Under the pieces are notes generated by a model. It worked only from the letters and a program-made list of their open reading frames with translations. It ran no database searches and was not told the origin of the DNA. DNA of 64,000 nucleotides from Nansenia antarctica (taxonomy: Eukaryota; Chordata; Actinopteri; Argentiniformes; Microstomatidae): NCBI GenBank assembly GCA_963989245.1, contig OZ022349.1:11092167-11156166 (forward strand). Reading direction: 5' to 3'. The position numbers were made by a program, and so were the translations under genes. Of this stretch, positions 33,371 to 64,000 are shown one piece after another; position 1 is the first letter of the stretch; every line of letters starts with the position of its first letter.

Positions 33371-35595
33371 TGCAGTGTGTTTTTCTCTATGAATTTGGTT
33401 GTTTTACTGTGACAATACTCTAATGTTATATAGACTTAGAAGGAATGGGTTGATTGAGGGTCGATCACGTCATTGCCTAATATGTACAGTACCTTTACTG
33501 TATATCAGTAGTCTTGGACGCTGTACTGGCATGCGCAGAGTAATCATTTGCCGGGGCTGAGGCGAGAGCCGTGAGTTCAGTCACGTATCACACCGGGTTT
33601 CCGTATACCTCAATGTAATGGGCAGACTGATGTGGGACAGAAAAGGGAGGGTCACCGTCACGGGTGCAAAGTATGCAGAGGTGGGAGAGAGAGACTGTGT
33701 TGCGGGGAATGAATGACGCTCGATCGGCGCTGAGTTTGTTTGGGTTCGTTAAGGGATTATCGTCATTGTAGTGTAATCGTCTCAGACAGTAGTCTAGACT
33801 CTAGCCCATGGTTATCCACAGAGCGCAGGTTTCGAGGGTCCACAAGTTCCATCTTTTCGGTCGCTAAAAGCGCATCACATGGGTTACAGATTGGTACTTT
33901 TACTGAATGATGTACACTCAATTCCCAATAATTTGATCTAAATCTCAAACGTATAATCATTTTTTTTTAAAAGAGGTGCATTTCGAAAATGTATTCGTTA
34001 AATTGGACAGGTGCAGTAGCCTACATCTCGAACAATATCTGGAAAATAATAAATTCACATCTTTCTGTCTGGTTTTGATTCCTTTGGTTCCTGGACAGTT
34101 GGTGTGAGACAAGGTGGACAAGGTGACATTTCTGGCTACGGCTATGTTTAGCTCGTATTTCCCCAATGTAAATGTAGATTATTAATCACATGCACGAGAA
34201 TAGATTCCTTACAGCCACATAGAATGTCCCGGTTACATTTGTTACATTTCTCTTTTTTTTCTTCTCCAAAATAAACTATTTTTTTCTCCGGCTCACATGG
34301 CCTAAAAACATGCATTAACCGGAGGTCAAAGTCGAGTTAAAATGTTATCAGTGACTTCCGTATCCAATGCAAACACTGTACTGTTAGTTATACTTATACC
34401 AAACTGCTATAAAACATAATTACACAAAATGTTTCAATTTTTGTAGTTGAAGTTAAGCATTATATGAATTAATTTCCATTGGCTATATTAAAGTGATCTT
34501 GCACATTGTGTCTGATGTTATTGGTTTGTCTGTCGCTCCTCATTCCAATGTGACCTGCGTCCGCCATACCGTTACGACAAGACTGCACGGCTACAACAAC
34601 CCGCAGTGGCGCGCGCAAAGACGCACAAGGCAGTCATCTGAAAGCCAAGAGGAGGAAAGCGCGTTTCATTTACAGAAGTCACTTAGAACAACGCAGCACC
34701 TGTTTCAATAAGGTACATATTTGCTACATTTCTCTTTGTATTTCTTTAACATGATACAATGCATTGTATCTAATATCTGGAATGTGGGCTATTGTTTTAA
34801 TCAACTTTGGAAACTATTTCTGTTCAATGATCACGTTTCAAAATGAAACCAACCATTAATAGGATATGATAGCAGCTACAGGCTTCAGTAGCCTAAGCGT
34901 CATAAGATATTTTTATTTGTGCATTACTAGTGAATAGCCTTCTTGTTAATGTTAATTAACCGTTAATTAACCGACTTGACAATTAGGAGAGATATTGTCG
35001 ATTAAAATAACGATTTATGAGAAAGTGACGAACATCAGGCCTAATGGCTTTGTTTTTAGCATAGCCTACTATATATGATTATCTAAATATGTATTTTAAA
35101 TATCGGTTACTATTGGTCATTAGTTAGTTGTTAGTTTTAGAATAAACTATTTGAGAGTTTAATGGAAGCTGCTGATTATTGTTTTCAGTTTGATGGAATT
35201 GATCAATGTGTAGACTTTAAATGTGAGGGTCCCAGTCGAATTTTAGAATGATCTTTGAGGTGCTGCAATCCTGAAGCCCCCCGCTGTTAGCTCTCCATAA
35301 TGAATCTATTTGAATGAATGAATCTCTCAATATCCTTCTCCCTCTCTCCATCTCAATATCCTTCTCTCCTCTCTCCCTCTCTCCATCTCCATCGATATAG
35401 GTCAAGGGCATTGACAACTGCGTAGCGTAGACAATTATTCTATTTATGTGCGTCATGTCTCGTCGGTGCTATTTAAAGCCCCCCCCCCCTCTTATTGAAG
35501 GCGATGTGAATGTTTCAAATAGTTTGCGTTGTCACTAACACCGTTTTTCTTGCACCCTCTTATCATCTAAGCATGTTTTCCTGACAGAACTGACA
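33371..35595 (+). promoter_or_regulatory. Intergenic and 5' region of cox6b1
   Basis: No protein frame is convincing. A CpG-containing stretch at about 34540-34720 ends in a donor-like AATAAG|GTACAT near 34711, a candidate non-coding first exon. An acceptor CCTGACAG at 35586 precedes the coding exon. A C-run and CT tract lie near 35340-35490. Promoter placement is inferred. Confidence 0.4.
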
Positions 35596-37227
35596 ATGGC
35601 AGACGAGATTCAGACTAAGCTGCAGAATTACCGCACCGCTCCCTTCGATTCCAGGTTCCCCAACTCAAACCAGACAAGGAACTGCTATTGCAACTATTTG
35701 GGTAAGACAGATGTCAAGGTTAAACATAGGGCCACCTGTGACTCGGGTTATATTAATATTTACATTTGGAACAGGAAGTCAAGATAAACTGAACTAAACA
35801 TGTGTTATTCATAGTTAATCTCTGTATGTACAGTAGGCTTATCATATTCATGACTCAGGGAACACATGTTCTTGTGGAAATCTACGTTTTTTTTATGACC
35901 GCATGATGAGGTAGACCTGCCTCACACATGGAAACTCAAGTGTCACCCTTGGACCTTGAGGATATACTCTTACCTGTGGTAAATGCTGTGTCTTCCATGT
36001 TGGAGATCCAAGTTTGAAACCCGCCCATCACATTGACATACGCAGGTCTATATGCAACTGAACACATAGATGGGTCATGATTGACAATGTCTCTCCTCTT
36101 CATTGTCTTTGCTGTTTTACTTAGATTATCATCGCTGCCAGAAAGCCCTGGAGGCCAAAGGAGTGGACATCGCCCCCTGTGACTGGTATAAGAGGGTCTA
36201 CAAATCACTGTGCCCCATGTCTTGGGTAAATGTTTCTTTCCAGTAGCTTAATGAGGGCAGAGAGAGGGTGAGAGAGAGTGAGTGAGAGTGAGAGTGAGAG
36301 TGAGTGAGAGAGAAAGAGAGATTTATCAAAAACATTTACTGTGAAGATAATTAAATTGAATGGGTATGCAGCAGTAGACTGGACTTATTTGAAGTGATGT
36401 TTCCAAGCATACCTTTTCAACATTGCTCTGCACTGGAAAGCGGGATAACATGCTGGTACTTAGTGTGTGTGTGGCTGTGTTGCACGTACACACTACTGAA
36501 CTTGAAGTATGGAATGCCTAGTCAAAAAGGTCACTGAGCTCAAAGAGGTGAGCACACGTTGATAGGAGGGCTGTGTTGGTGGTGCAACTAAATTTCAGCT
36601 ATGGTCGACTCGTAATGAATGCAGCATGACAACGACTAATCTGGACTGGAACATACGGTCATATGGAGGATCAAAAAAGAATACAATTGAGATTGGACTT
36701 CAAAACTGTACTTTTGCAGAGACAGTAGACCCTAGTGGCCAACAGGTTGTACTGCTGGATGCTTAGGACGACTCTACTCTGACATCACCCCATTGATGTT
36801 TGAGATTTAAAATGGTTAAGGTTAGGGTAAGGTTAGAGTTAAGGGTAGGGTCATCCCAAGGATCCCACTTAGCACCTACCATACAGTACATAAACACTGT
36901 TTATCAGAGGAGGAGGTTAACCCTCAAACGACTGATCTTTCTCAGAGCTCCTCTGTAAACTGGATTCATTTTTAATTCTACTTTACATAACTTTGTTAAG
37001 AAAAGACACATAACCAAATTCTAATAAAGGATATGGAAGATAATTTCCATCTGTAAGTTCTTTGCATTTCCATCTGTAAGTTTGGAACTTCAGCTAAGTC
37101 ATACTATACTATATTCTGTCAAATAGAGCCTTTTTGTTTATGTTTATGTGTGTGTGTGTCTCTCTCTCTCTAGGTCCAGAAATGGGACGAGCAGAGAGAT
37201 GAGGGGACCTTCGCTGGGAAGATCTAG
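35596..37227 (+). CDS. cox6b1: Cytochrome c oxidase subunit 6B
   Basis: Exons 35596-35701, 36125-36225, 37174-37227 (TAG), 86 residues, the usual family length. This nuclear-encoded subunit sits on the intermembrane-space side of complex IV and bridges the dimer. The sequence keeps the twin-cysteine CHCH fold: C30 and C40 (CX9C, NCYCNYLDYHRC) and C54 and C65 (CX10C, CDWYKRVYKSLC). TAPFDSRFPN and the C-terminal EGTFAGKI are also kept. There is no presequence, as expected for import through the disulfide relay. An additional cysteine at position 32 is unusual; human COX6B1 has glutamine there. The assignment to cox6b1 rather than cox6b2 rests on overall similarity. A palindromic MITE starts 46 bases after the stop. 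Confidence 0.93.
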
Positions 37228-37610
37228 GTCCTAGATCTAAGCTCTAAAAGACCCATGGTGACGTCTCCACTCCAGGGGAGGCTGGTGGAGGTAGAAAACT
37301 GAGGACGGCCTCATTGTCATGCATGGGATGGTATTAAAGCCATGCACGACAATGATCCCCGTCCTCTGATTCCTACCTCCACCAGCCTTCCCTGCTTCAC
37401 TCCCAGGGTCTCCAAAGACTGCGTGCTCTTCCACTTCACTGCTGTTAATGTTTGTACGAGTGGCAGGAGGGACCCCGGGCTGGGTCCTTTCCTTCCCCAC
37501 TCACGCTCCTCTACTGCGCCTTGGGATATAATGTCATATACGGAGCAGGACATACAGGATATATAACTCTGAATTATCATTCCTAATGAAGAATAAAAAA
37601 TAATTGTGAT
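37228..37610 (+). other. cox6b1: cox6b1 3' UTR with AATAAA near 37592
   Basis: Contains palindromic MITE copy 11 (37273-37394) and a poly(A) signal at about 37592-37597, giving a short 3' UTR largely made of the repeat. Confidence 0.6.
37273..37394. repeat. Palindromic MITE, copy 11
   Basis: Ends CAGGGGAGGCTGGTGGAGGT and CTACCTCCACCAGCCTTCCC. The centre is shortened. It lies in the cox6b1 3' UTR. Confidence 0.9.
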
Positions 37611-37773
37611 TGTTGCAGGATTCTGCATTAAAACGTCTCAGGTGGTGTTCACCGAGCTGAAGAGTCCCTGTGTGTTTTTGCCTTTGGAGAAATGTAAGTT
37701 GACAAGATGAAGGCAGCCATGTTACCAGTGAGCTGAAGAGCAAAGCCTTTACAGCAGTATTATAGACCATATG

Positions 37774-38811
37774 CAGGGCTTAAAGTGGGAAAAAATCCTG
37801 TGCCTGAAACTTTTTCTTGGGAGGGGGGTCACAGTTTGAGATATTGGGAGAGCGGGTACAGAAGACAGCTTCTTGTCTCAATGTTTAAATGCATTAATAC
37901 TATTTTATAGTCAATACAAAATATATGTCTCAATGTTAAAATGCATTAATACTTTAAATGAATGTGCAACAATACTATGTGCAATATGACAACCCTTGTG
38001 TACATAAGGTTCAGATATAGGAAAAGTTAGGATATTTATAGCATAGCATAGAGTACAGCACAGTGTTTTATTGTATAGTATAGTAGTATAGTAGATAGTG
38101 TACATAGCCTTTATTTATGTAAACCAGCTCTTTTCCCTTTTTTATTTTACCCTTGGCCCTCGTGTTTTTAGTCTTTTTCCAAGCACCAGGGGAGCCCCCC
38201 CCCCTAAATTTCGTTGTATGGTACCTGTACTGTATTACAGTTTTTCTCAATTGCTAAAACACATTTCACAAAACTTTCCTCCATTTTCCCAAAACTCTAA
38301 ACACAACACACTTTTCTAAAGCTACATAAGCAAAACCACACCTTCTCTCTTCAAAACTCAAACTCAAACCCTACCCCTAATCCTAACCTTACTGTAACCC
38401 TAGCACCTAACCCTAACCCTAGTTTTCCCACATGTATGATAGTCATGCATAAAAATAAATCTGCGCTCCCTGTCTAACGTTATATCTAACATTACATATT
38501 TTACATTACAGTAAGGCTGATTTTGCATGATAGTCATGCATTTTTAGATATCTATTTCCCCCCTTTAAATGGCATATGATGTCCGAAATTTTACTAAAGT
38601 TCAGCCGCGAAGTTGTTGCACTGTTGTCCTATCGAGTTTTACGTAAATAAAGGTTTGAAATATGTTACCGTATTCCCACATGTACCGTAACATGTACAAT
38701 ACTGTACTGTATCACAACTCAATGCAAACACTACAGAGGATCCATTACACACCACAATACTCACTGAAAACAATGTTCAGGGTGTGATGTTTTTTTATTT
38801 ATTTATGGAAC

Positions 38812-38855
<44 letters not shown>

Positions 38856-39919
38856 ACAATCATTTGCAACAAGTGTCTTAAATTTTGAGTCGTTATGTTT
38901 AATGAATGAAGCCAGGTGTGTTCATTGTGTTAAAATGTTGCTGACTGTGGCAAGCATTTTGCATCACATGAGCTTTAATTTGAGAATTTGACATTTTGAG
39001 CAGAGTTTTTTGCAACTTGTGTTTTAGCAAGACAAAATGTGTTTAGATTTATGAGAAAAGGAGGATTGGGTTTTGTGAATTGTGTCTTCATGTGAAATGT
39101 GTTTATGGTTTTGGCAAATGGGAGCTAGTTTTATTAAATGTGTTTAGAGAACTGGTCATTTGGTTTAGAGAATTGGCTTTTGTGTTTTAGCAATTGGGAA
39201 AAACTGTAATGACAATAAAGACCATTCATTCATAATACTGTTTTATACTTAATAAAAAATAAAAATAAATAGATGTCTTTAAAAGGCCAAACTGATTGCA
39301 TCACTTATTAAGCCACTATCACTATAACAATACAGAATAAAATATATACATGTCTTTAAAAGAACAAACTGATTACTTATTAAGCCACTATCACTTATAT
39401 TCTCCTTCTTGGCACCACGTCCCATAAGGCTTCCCGTCACTACTCAGGGTTTTTCCTGGCTCAAAATGAGGCGGAGGTGGTACCAGTGGTGTTTGACATC
39501 GGGGGGGACCCATGAAGCAGGGCTGTCTGGGGGTCCTTAAACGAGCATCAAACACTTAATTTCTTGCATTCTGGTGAATTGATATGCACCAATTTGTGCC
39601 CTTTCGCCATCAATTTATGGTGGAAATGTCATTATATATGTAAAGGAAAAAACAATATTCAGGCACCAGATGGCCATTCAAAATATAATGTAATATAATG
39701 CAATATAAGGCTCTCAGGCATTCTGTACTTTCAAATATGTATTCTCCTTGAGCAGTCAACATCAACTATCAGCTGTTTCGCTAGCAAACACGAAAGCTAA
39801 GTTTGTGAAACAGCGCCCCCGCCACCACGTCGGCGCAATGCCGCAATTGCAGTTTTTTTTTTTTTTTTTATTCTCCTGCGCCGGAAATCCGGCACTGTGC
39901 CGGAGTACTTTAAGCCCTG
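37774..39919. mobile_element. hAT-type element carrying nested insertions
   Basis: Ends CAGGGCTTAAAGTGG and the inverse region ending CTTTAAGCCCTG. The flanks ACCATATG and ATCATATG match 7 of 8 with a one-base offset, so the duplication is imperfect. Inside is a LINE-like tail interrupted by a TA-flanked transposon. No transposase was recognised. Confidence 0.6.
38238..39206. mobile_element. TA-flanked transposon with 26-bp inverted ends
   Basis: A 969-bp element with ends CAGTTTTTCTCAATTGCTAA and TTAGCAATTGGGAAAAACTG, flanked by TA at 38236-38237 and 39207-39208. The subterminal regions are rich in AAACACA-like motifs. It interrupts a LINE-like tail whose uninterrupted form is at 14443-14515. 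It has no coding capacity and is Tc1/mariner-like by target site. Confidence 0.82.
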
Positions 39920-40924
39920 TATCATATGAAGAGTGTGACACCTGATTTCCCATAATTGCTGATTGAAAAGCTACATTGTTCAAAACACTTCCAATCAAGA
40001 GATCATGATGAAGGTACAACTAGTAAAAGACACTTAGTTGAAACATATTCCATTTTTATTTATTCAAATATACCTACATTAAATATACACTTATTTTAAC
40101 AAGATTTAAAAAAATAAATCAAATATATTTTCAACACAAAATGTCACACATACAATAACAGCCACCAGCACCAACACTAAAAGCAGAACTCAGGTGCAGT
40201 GTGTGTGTGAAGCCTATTCTTGCACTGACATTTTAAAAAACAAAATACATAAAACTGCATTTCAAAAACCATGTGACTCTTCTGTCATATACAAGGGTTT
40301 GTACTATTGTGAAATAGGCTATATTGTGGCTCATACAAGCAGAAAATTCCCTTAAAAACACAAGTGTCTACAGCTAGAGGTTTGTGACCTGAGCCACAAC
40401 TGGGTGGACTTGTCCATGCAACAAAATACTACTGGGTATATCAGTTACAGTGTGTAATGCCTACTACGTATTATACTCAAACATTCAAGATAAAACAAGA
40501 CTTCAGCAAGGATCCACCCCTTTTAAAAGATCACGTTTTCCTTAGTTGAGGTATATTTTCATGTTTGCATATTAAAAGTTGTTTTTGTTACATATTTCTC
40601 AACCAAACCGAAAGACAATATGTTGTTCACACACACCTATGGATATCTTGGCAAAGTATTACCAAATATAATGGAAATGCTGTAACAATATTTCAATAAC
40701 TTCAACAACTGGGCTTCTCAGAATATCAAACTACTTCAATGAAGGCCACTTAGTTTGCAAACAAGTCTTTCTGACACCTTTTGCTGAGCAAAAACAAATC
40801 AGTTCTATATACGTATATATATATATATATTCGTTTTTTAAAAATATACAGTATTATAGTATATATACAGTATTAAAGACTGCCAAATATACATAGAAGA
40901 AGAAGCAATTGTAGTGTGTTGAGC

Positions 40925-41091
40925 AGGAGATGCTAGTGGAGGCAGAAATCAGAGGACGGGCTCATTGTAATGCATGAGATGGAATAGGAAATGGTATCAT
41001 ATGTTGGATATCATTCCTCATTCCATTCCATGTAGTACAATGAGCCCGTCCTCCGATTTCTGCCTCCATCAGCCTCCCCCGTCTAGAACGG
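40925..41091. repeat. Palindromic MITE, copy 12
   Basis: A nearly full copy: GGACGGGCTCATTGTAATGC at left and ACAATGAGCCCGTCCTCCGA at right, with GATATC-rich sequence at the dyad. Confidence 0.92.
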
Positions 41092-41737
41092 CCCAAAATG
41101 TATTATTATTATTATTATATTTGTCGGGACCCAGAGCTGTAAAATACTAGCATAAACTCTGCTTGACTCATCAGAGACGGTCTCTTCATGCCACACTAGA
41201 AATCATTACAAAGCTATACGTCACCTAAAGCTCTTTCAAAAAACCATTAGACCGACCGTGAGATAGACGGCTAGAGAGAATGTCAACTGTGGTTTAACTG
41301 CATAGCATTCTGGTTTGATGGTGCACATTTCTAGTATTGTACATGTTCAAGTTATCATGTGCCATGCCAAAAGGCCAGGGGGCTGTCAAGACATACATTT
41401 AGCCTGCTAGGCTAGGCTAATCACAAATACAACTCATTCGCACATGTAGCATATGAGCTGACTACCACAGAGAGTGTACATTGTGGCCTCTGAGTTTGAC
41501 AGTGTGTACTTCGTAGTGTACTTTGCCGTGTACTTCCATTTGTAGTGTGCTTAGTGGCCTCTGAGTGTATCCCATGAGTGTCTGTGCACGGTGTGCAACA
41601 GAGGAACGCAGTGGCAGCACGATAACAAGACATGTAGGAGCAGCCACATACAGTAGTAGAACTAGGCACAGAGAGAGAGAGAGGGCTGATACAGCAGCCT
41701 TATAGAAACTATAGTACATTAGAATAACCTTGCACGC

Positions 41738-41830
41738 CAGTAGAGGCTGGTGGAGGTAGAAGTTGGAGGAGCCAGCCCAAAAATCCTCAGCCGGCCCATC
41801 CTCCGATTTCTATCTCCATCAGCCTCTGCA
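41738..41830. repeat. Palindromic MITE, copy 13
   Basis: Centre-deleted copy with GAGGCTGGTGGAGGTAGAAG and the inverse ATTTCTATCTCCATCAGCCT. Confidence 0.85.
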
Positions 41831-42134
41831 GTTGCACACATACATACATACATACATACATACAGTACATACATGTATGTACACCCTGACATTGTGGAAA
41901 AGACAACCACTACAGGAGCTAGCCCCTACATAGCCCTGGTATGGCTAGCCTCCTATGCTGTGGTGATGCTGTAACCACATATCAGGGCTAGCTACTACAG
42001 GACACAGTTACTAACTCAATAACACTATACAGTTACAGCATAGAGTATATATCTGGCGTTTGCTATATAGAGACGGGAGTGGGGACCATCGTGAGGTGGA
42101 AGGTCGATCCTGTCAGTGTCTACACAGAGAAGAG

Positions 42135-42272
42135 CAGGGGAGGATGGTGGAAGTGAGAATCGGAGGCCGGGCTCATCGTAAGGCGCCGAACGGAATAAAG
42201 AATGGTACCATTCCTCGTTCCATTCCACACATGACAATGAGCCCGTCCTCCGATTTCTATCTCCACCAGTCA
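42135..42272. repeat. Palindromic MITE, copy 14
   Basis: Left arm GGCCGGGCTCATCGTA is diverged; right arm CAATGAGCCCGTCCTCCGAT is well kept. Confidence 0.87.
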
Positions 42273-42630
42273 GAGAGGAGGGGAGACTGGTCCGAATAGA
42301 GAGTAGAGGGGCGATCCTGTGTGCTGGTGGGTGCATCTGAACCCAGTGTGTTCTGAATGTGGAAACCTGGATGCAGGCAGCAGCTCTCCACGGTGCCGTG
42401 ATTGGTGGGTGGAGGAACTATGGACCGGTACTGTTCAGGAGGGTGGAGGGTGCTGTGTTAGAAGCCCCTGAGTGGACGAGAGCTGGTGCAAGTGAAGTCC
42501 CTCCTTCCCCCCTTTCCTCTCCCCTCAACCCTCCTGCTTAAGACCACAACCAGTGGGAATTGACTTCATGTCTGTCTGTCGGATCATCTGTCAGTCCATC
42601 CTTCCATCTGTATGTCCGTCAGTCAGTCAG

Positions 42631-63785
<21,155 letters not shown>

Positions 63786-64000
63786 CTGGAAGGGGGGTGT
63801 GGGGGGTGGGACCGAGGGAAAGAGGGAGAAGAAGAGAGGGGAAGGGGTGGGGAGCACAGTGGGTGAGGATGGGGAAGAAAGAGAGATCAGGTGAGGACGA
63901 CAGAGGGAGAGGGGTGGGTGAGGCGGGGGGGGGGAGGGTTGGGGGAAAGAGAGAAGGGAGGGTGGTGGAGACAGGGTGAGGACAAAGAGAGAGGGGGTGG
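63786..64000. other. Purine-rich katnip intron at the window edge
   Basis: Almost entirely G and A on the plus strand. No exon is recognised; the missing N-terminal exons must lie to the right. Confidence 0.6.

Larger units (their letters stand above)
40050..42630 (-). other. katnip: Probable katnip 3' UTR
   Basis: Non-coding sequence downstream of the katnip stop. A minus-strand AATAAA (TTTATT at 40055-40060) gives a candidate end, implying about 2.6 kb. It contains three palindromic MITE copies. The extent is inferred. Confidence 0.45.

Noticed and set aside
34493..34711. 72-residue open frame upstream of cox6b1
   Set aside because: No recognisable motif, and it ends at a donor-like site; more likely a non-coding first exon.
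38370..38430. Telomere-like CCCTAA repeats
   Set aside because: Only a few imperfect units (ACCCTAATCC, AACCCTAACCC) inside a transposon; too short and too irregular for interstitial telomere sequence.

Overview
The window is vertebrate, and specifically teleost, genomic DNA: multi-exon genes with GT..AG introns, very dense CA/GT, GA/CT and AT microsatellites, and many fish-type DNA transposons and retroposon ends. A tRNA-Lys-like SINE head at 29611 and a palindromic MITE family present in about 15 copies resemble repeats I associate with salmonids and pikes (Protacanthopterygii). The lineage is an inference; the teleost call is firm.

Five protein-coding genes were reconstructed exon by exon, and all exon phases close. 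eps8l1 (+, 711..12982; 18 exons seen, 5' end missing) encodes an EPS8-family actin/Rac adaptor. luc7l (-, 23059..15944; 10 coding exons, complete) encodes a U1 snRNP splicing factor. fam234a/ITFG3 (+, 24665..31711; 11 coding exons, complete) encodes a single-pass FG-GAP-type membrane protein. cox6b1-type (+, 35596..37227; 3 coding exons, complete) encodes a cytochrome c oxidase subunit. katnip/KIAA0556 (-, 63785..42631; 23 exons seen, stop present, N-terminus off the right edge) encodes a ciliary microtubule/katanin-binding protein. luc7l and fam234a are head-to-head across a shared promoter region, as in mammals; eps8l1/luc7l and cox6b1/katnip are tail-to-tail. The genes do not form a pathway.

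The rest is mobile-element material: a decayed Tc1 element with TA duplications in eps8l1; a 545-bp fold-back Tc1 derivative in luc7l intron 1; hAT-type elements at 16424, 37774, 44435, 49426, 58180 and 58441, several nested; two oppositely oriented copies of a ~380-bp tRNA-derived SINE, each with a perfect 14-bp target duplication; and several minisatellites. Microsatellites or repeat tails directly abut at least six splice sites, most of them in katnip.

No prokaryotic system, CRISPR array, rRNA or genuine tRNA gene was found. The most unusual items are the SINE family, the palindromic MITE family with copies in predicted 3' UTRs, decayed copies of two fam234a exon edges inside one intron, and a fold-back repeat in katnip that matches the interior of a hAT element 6 kb away.
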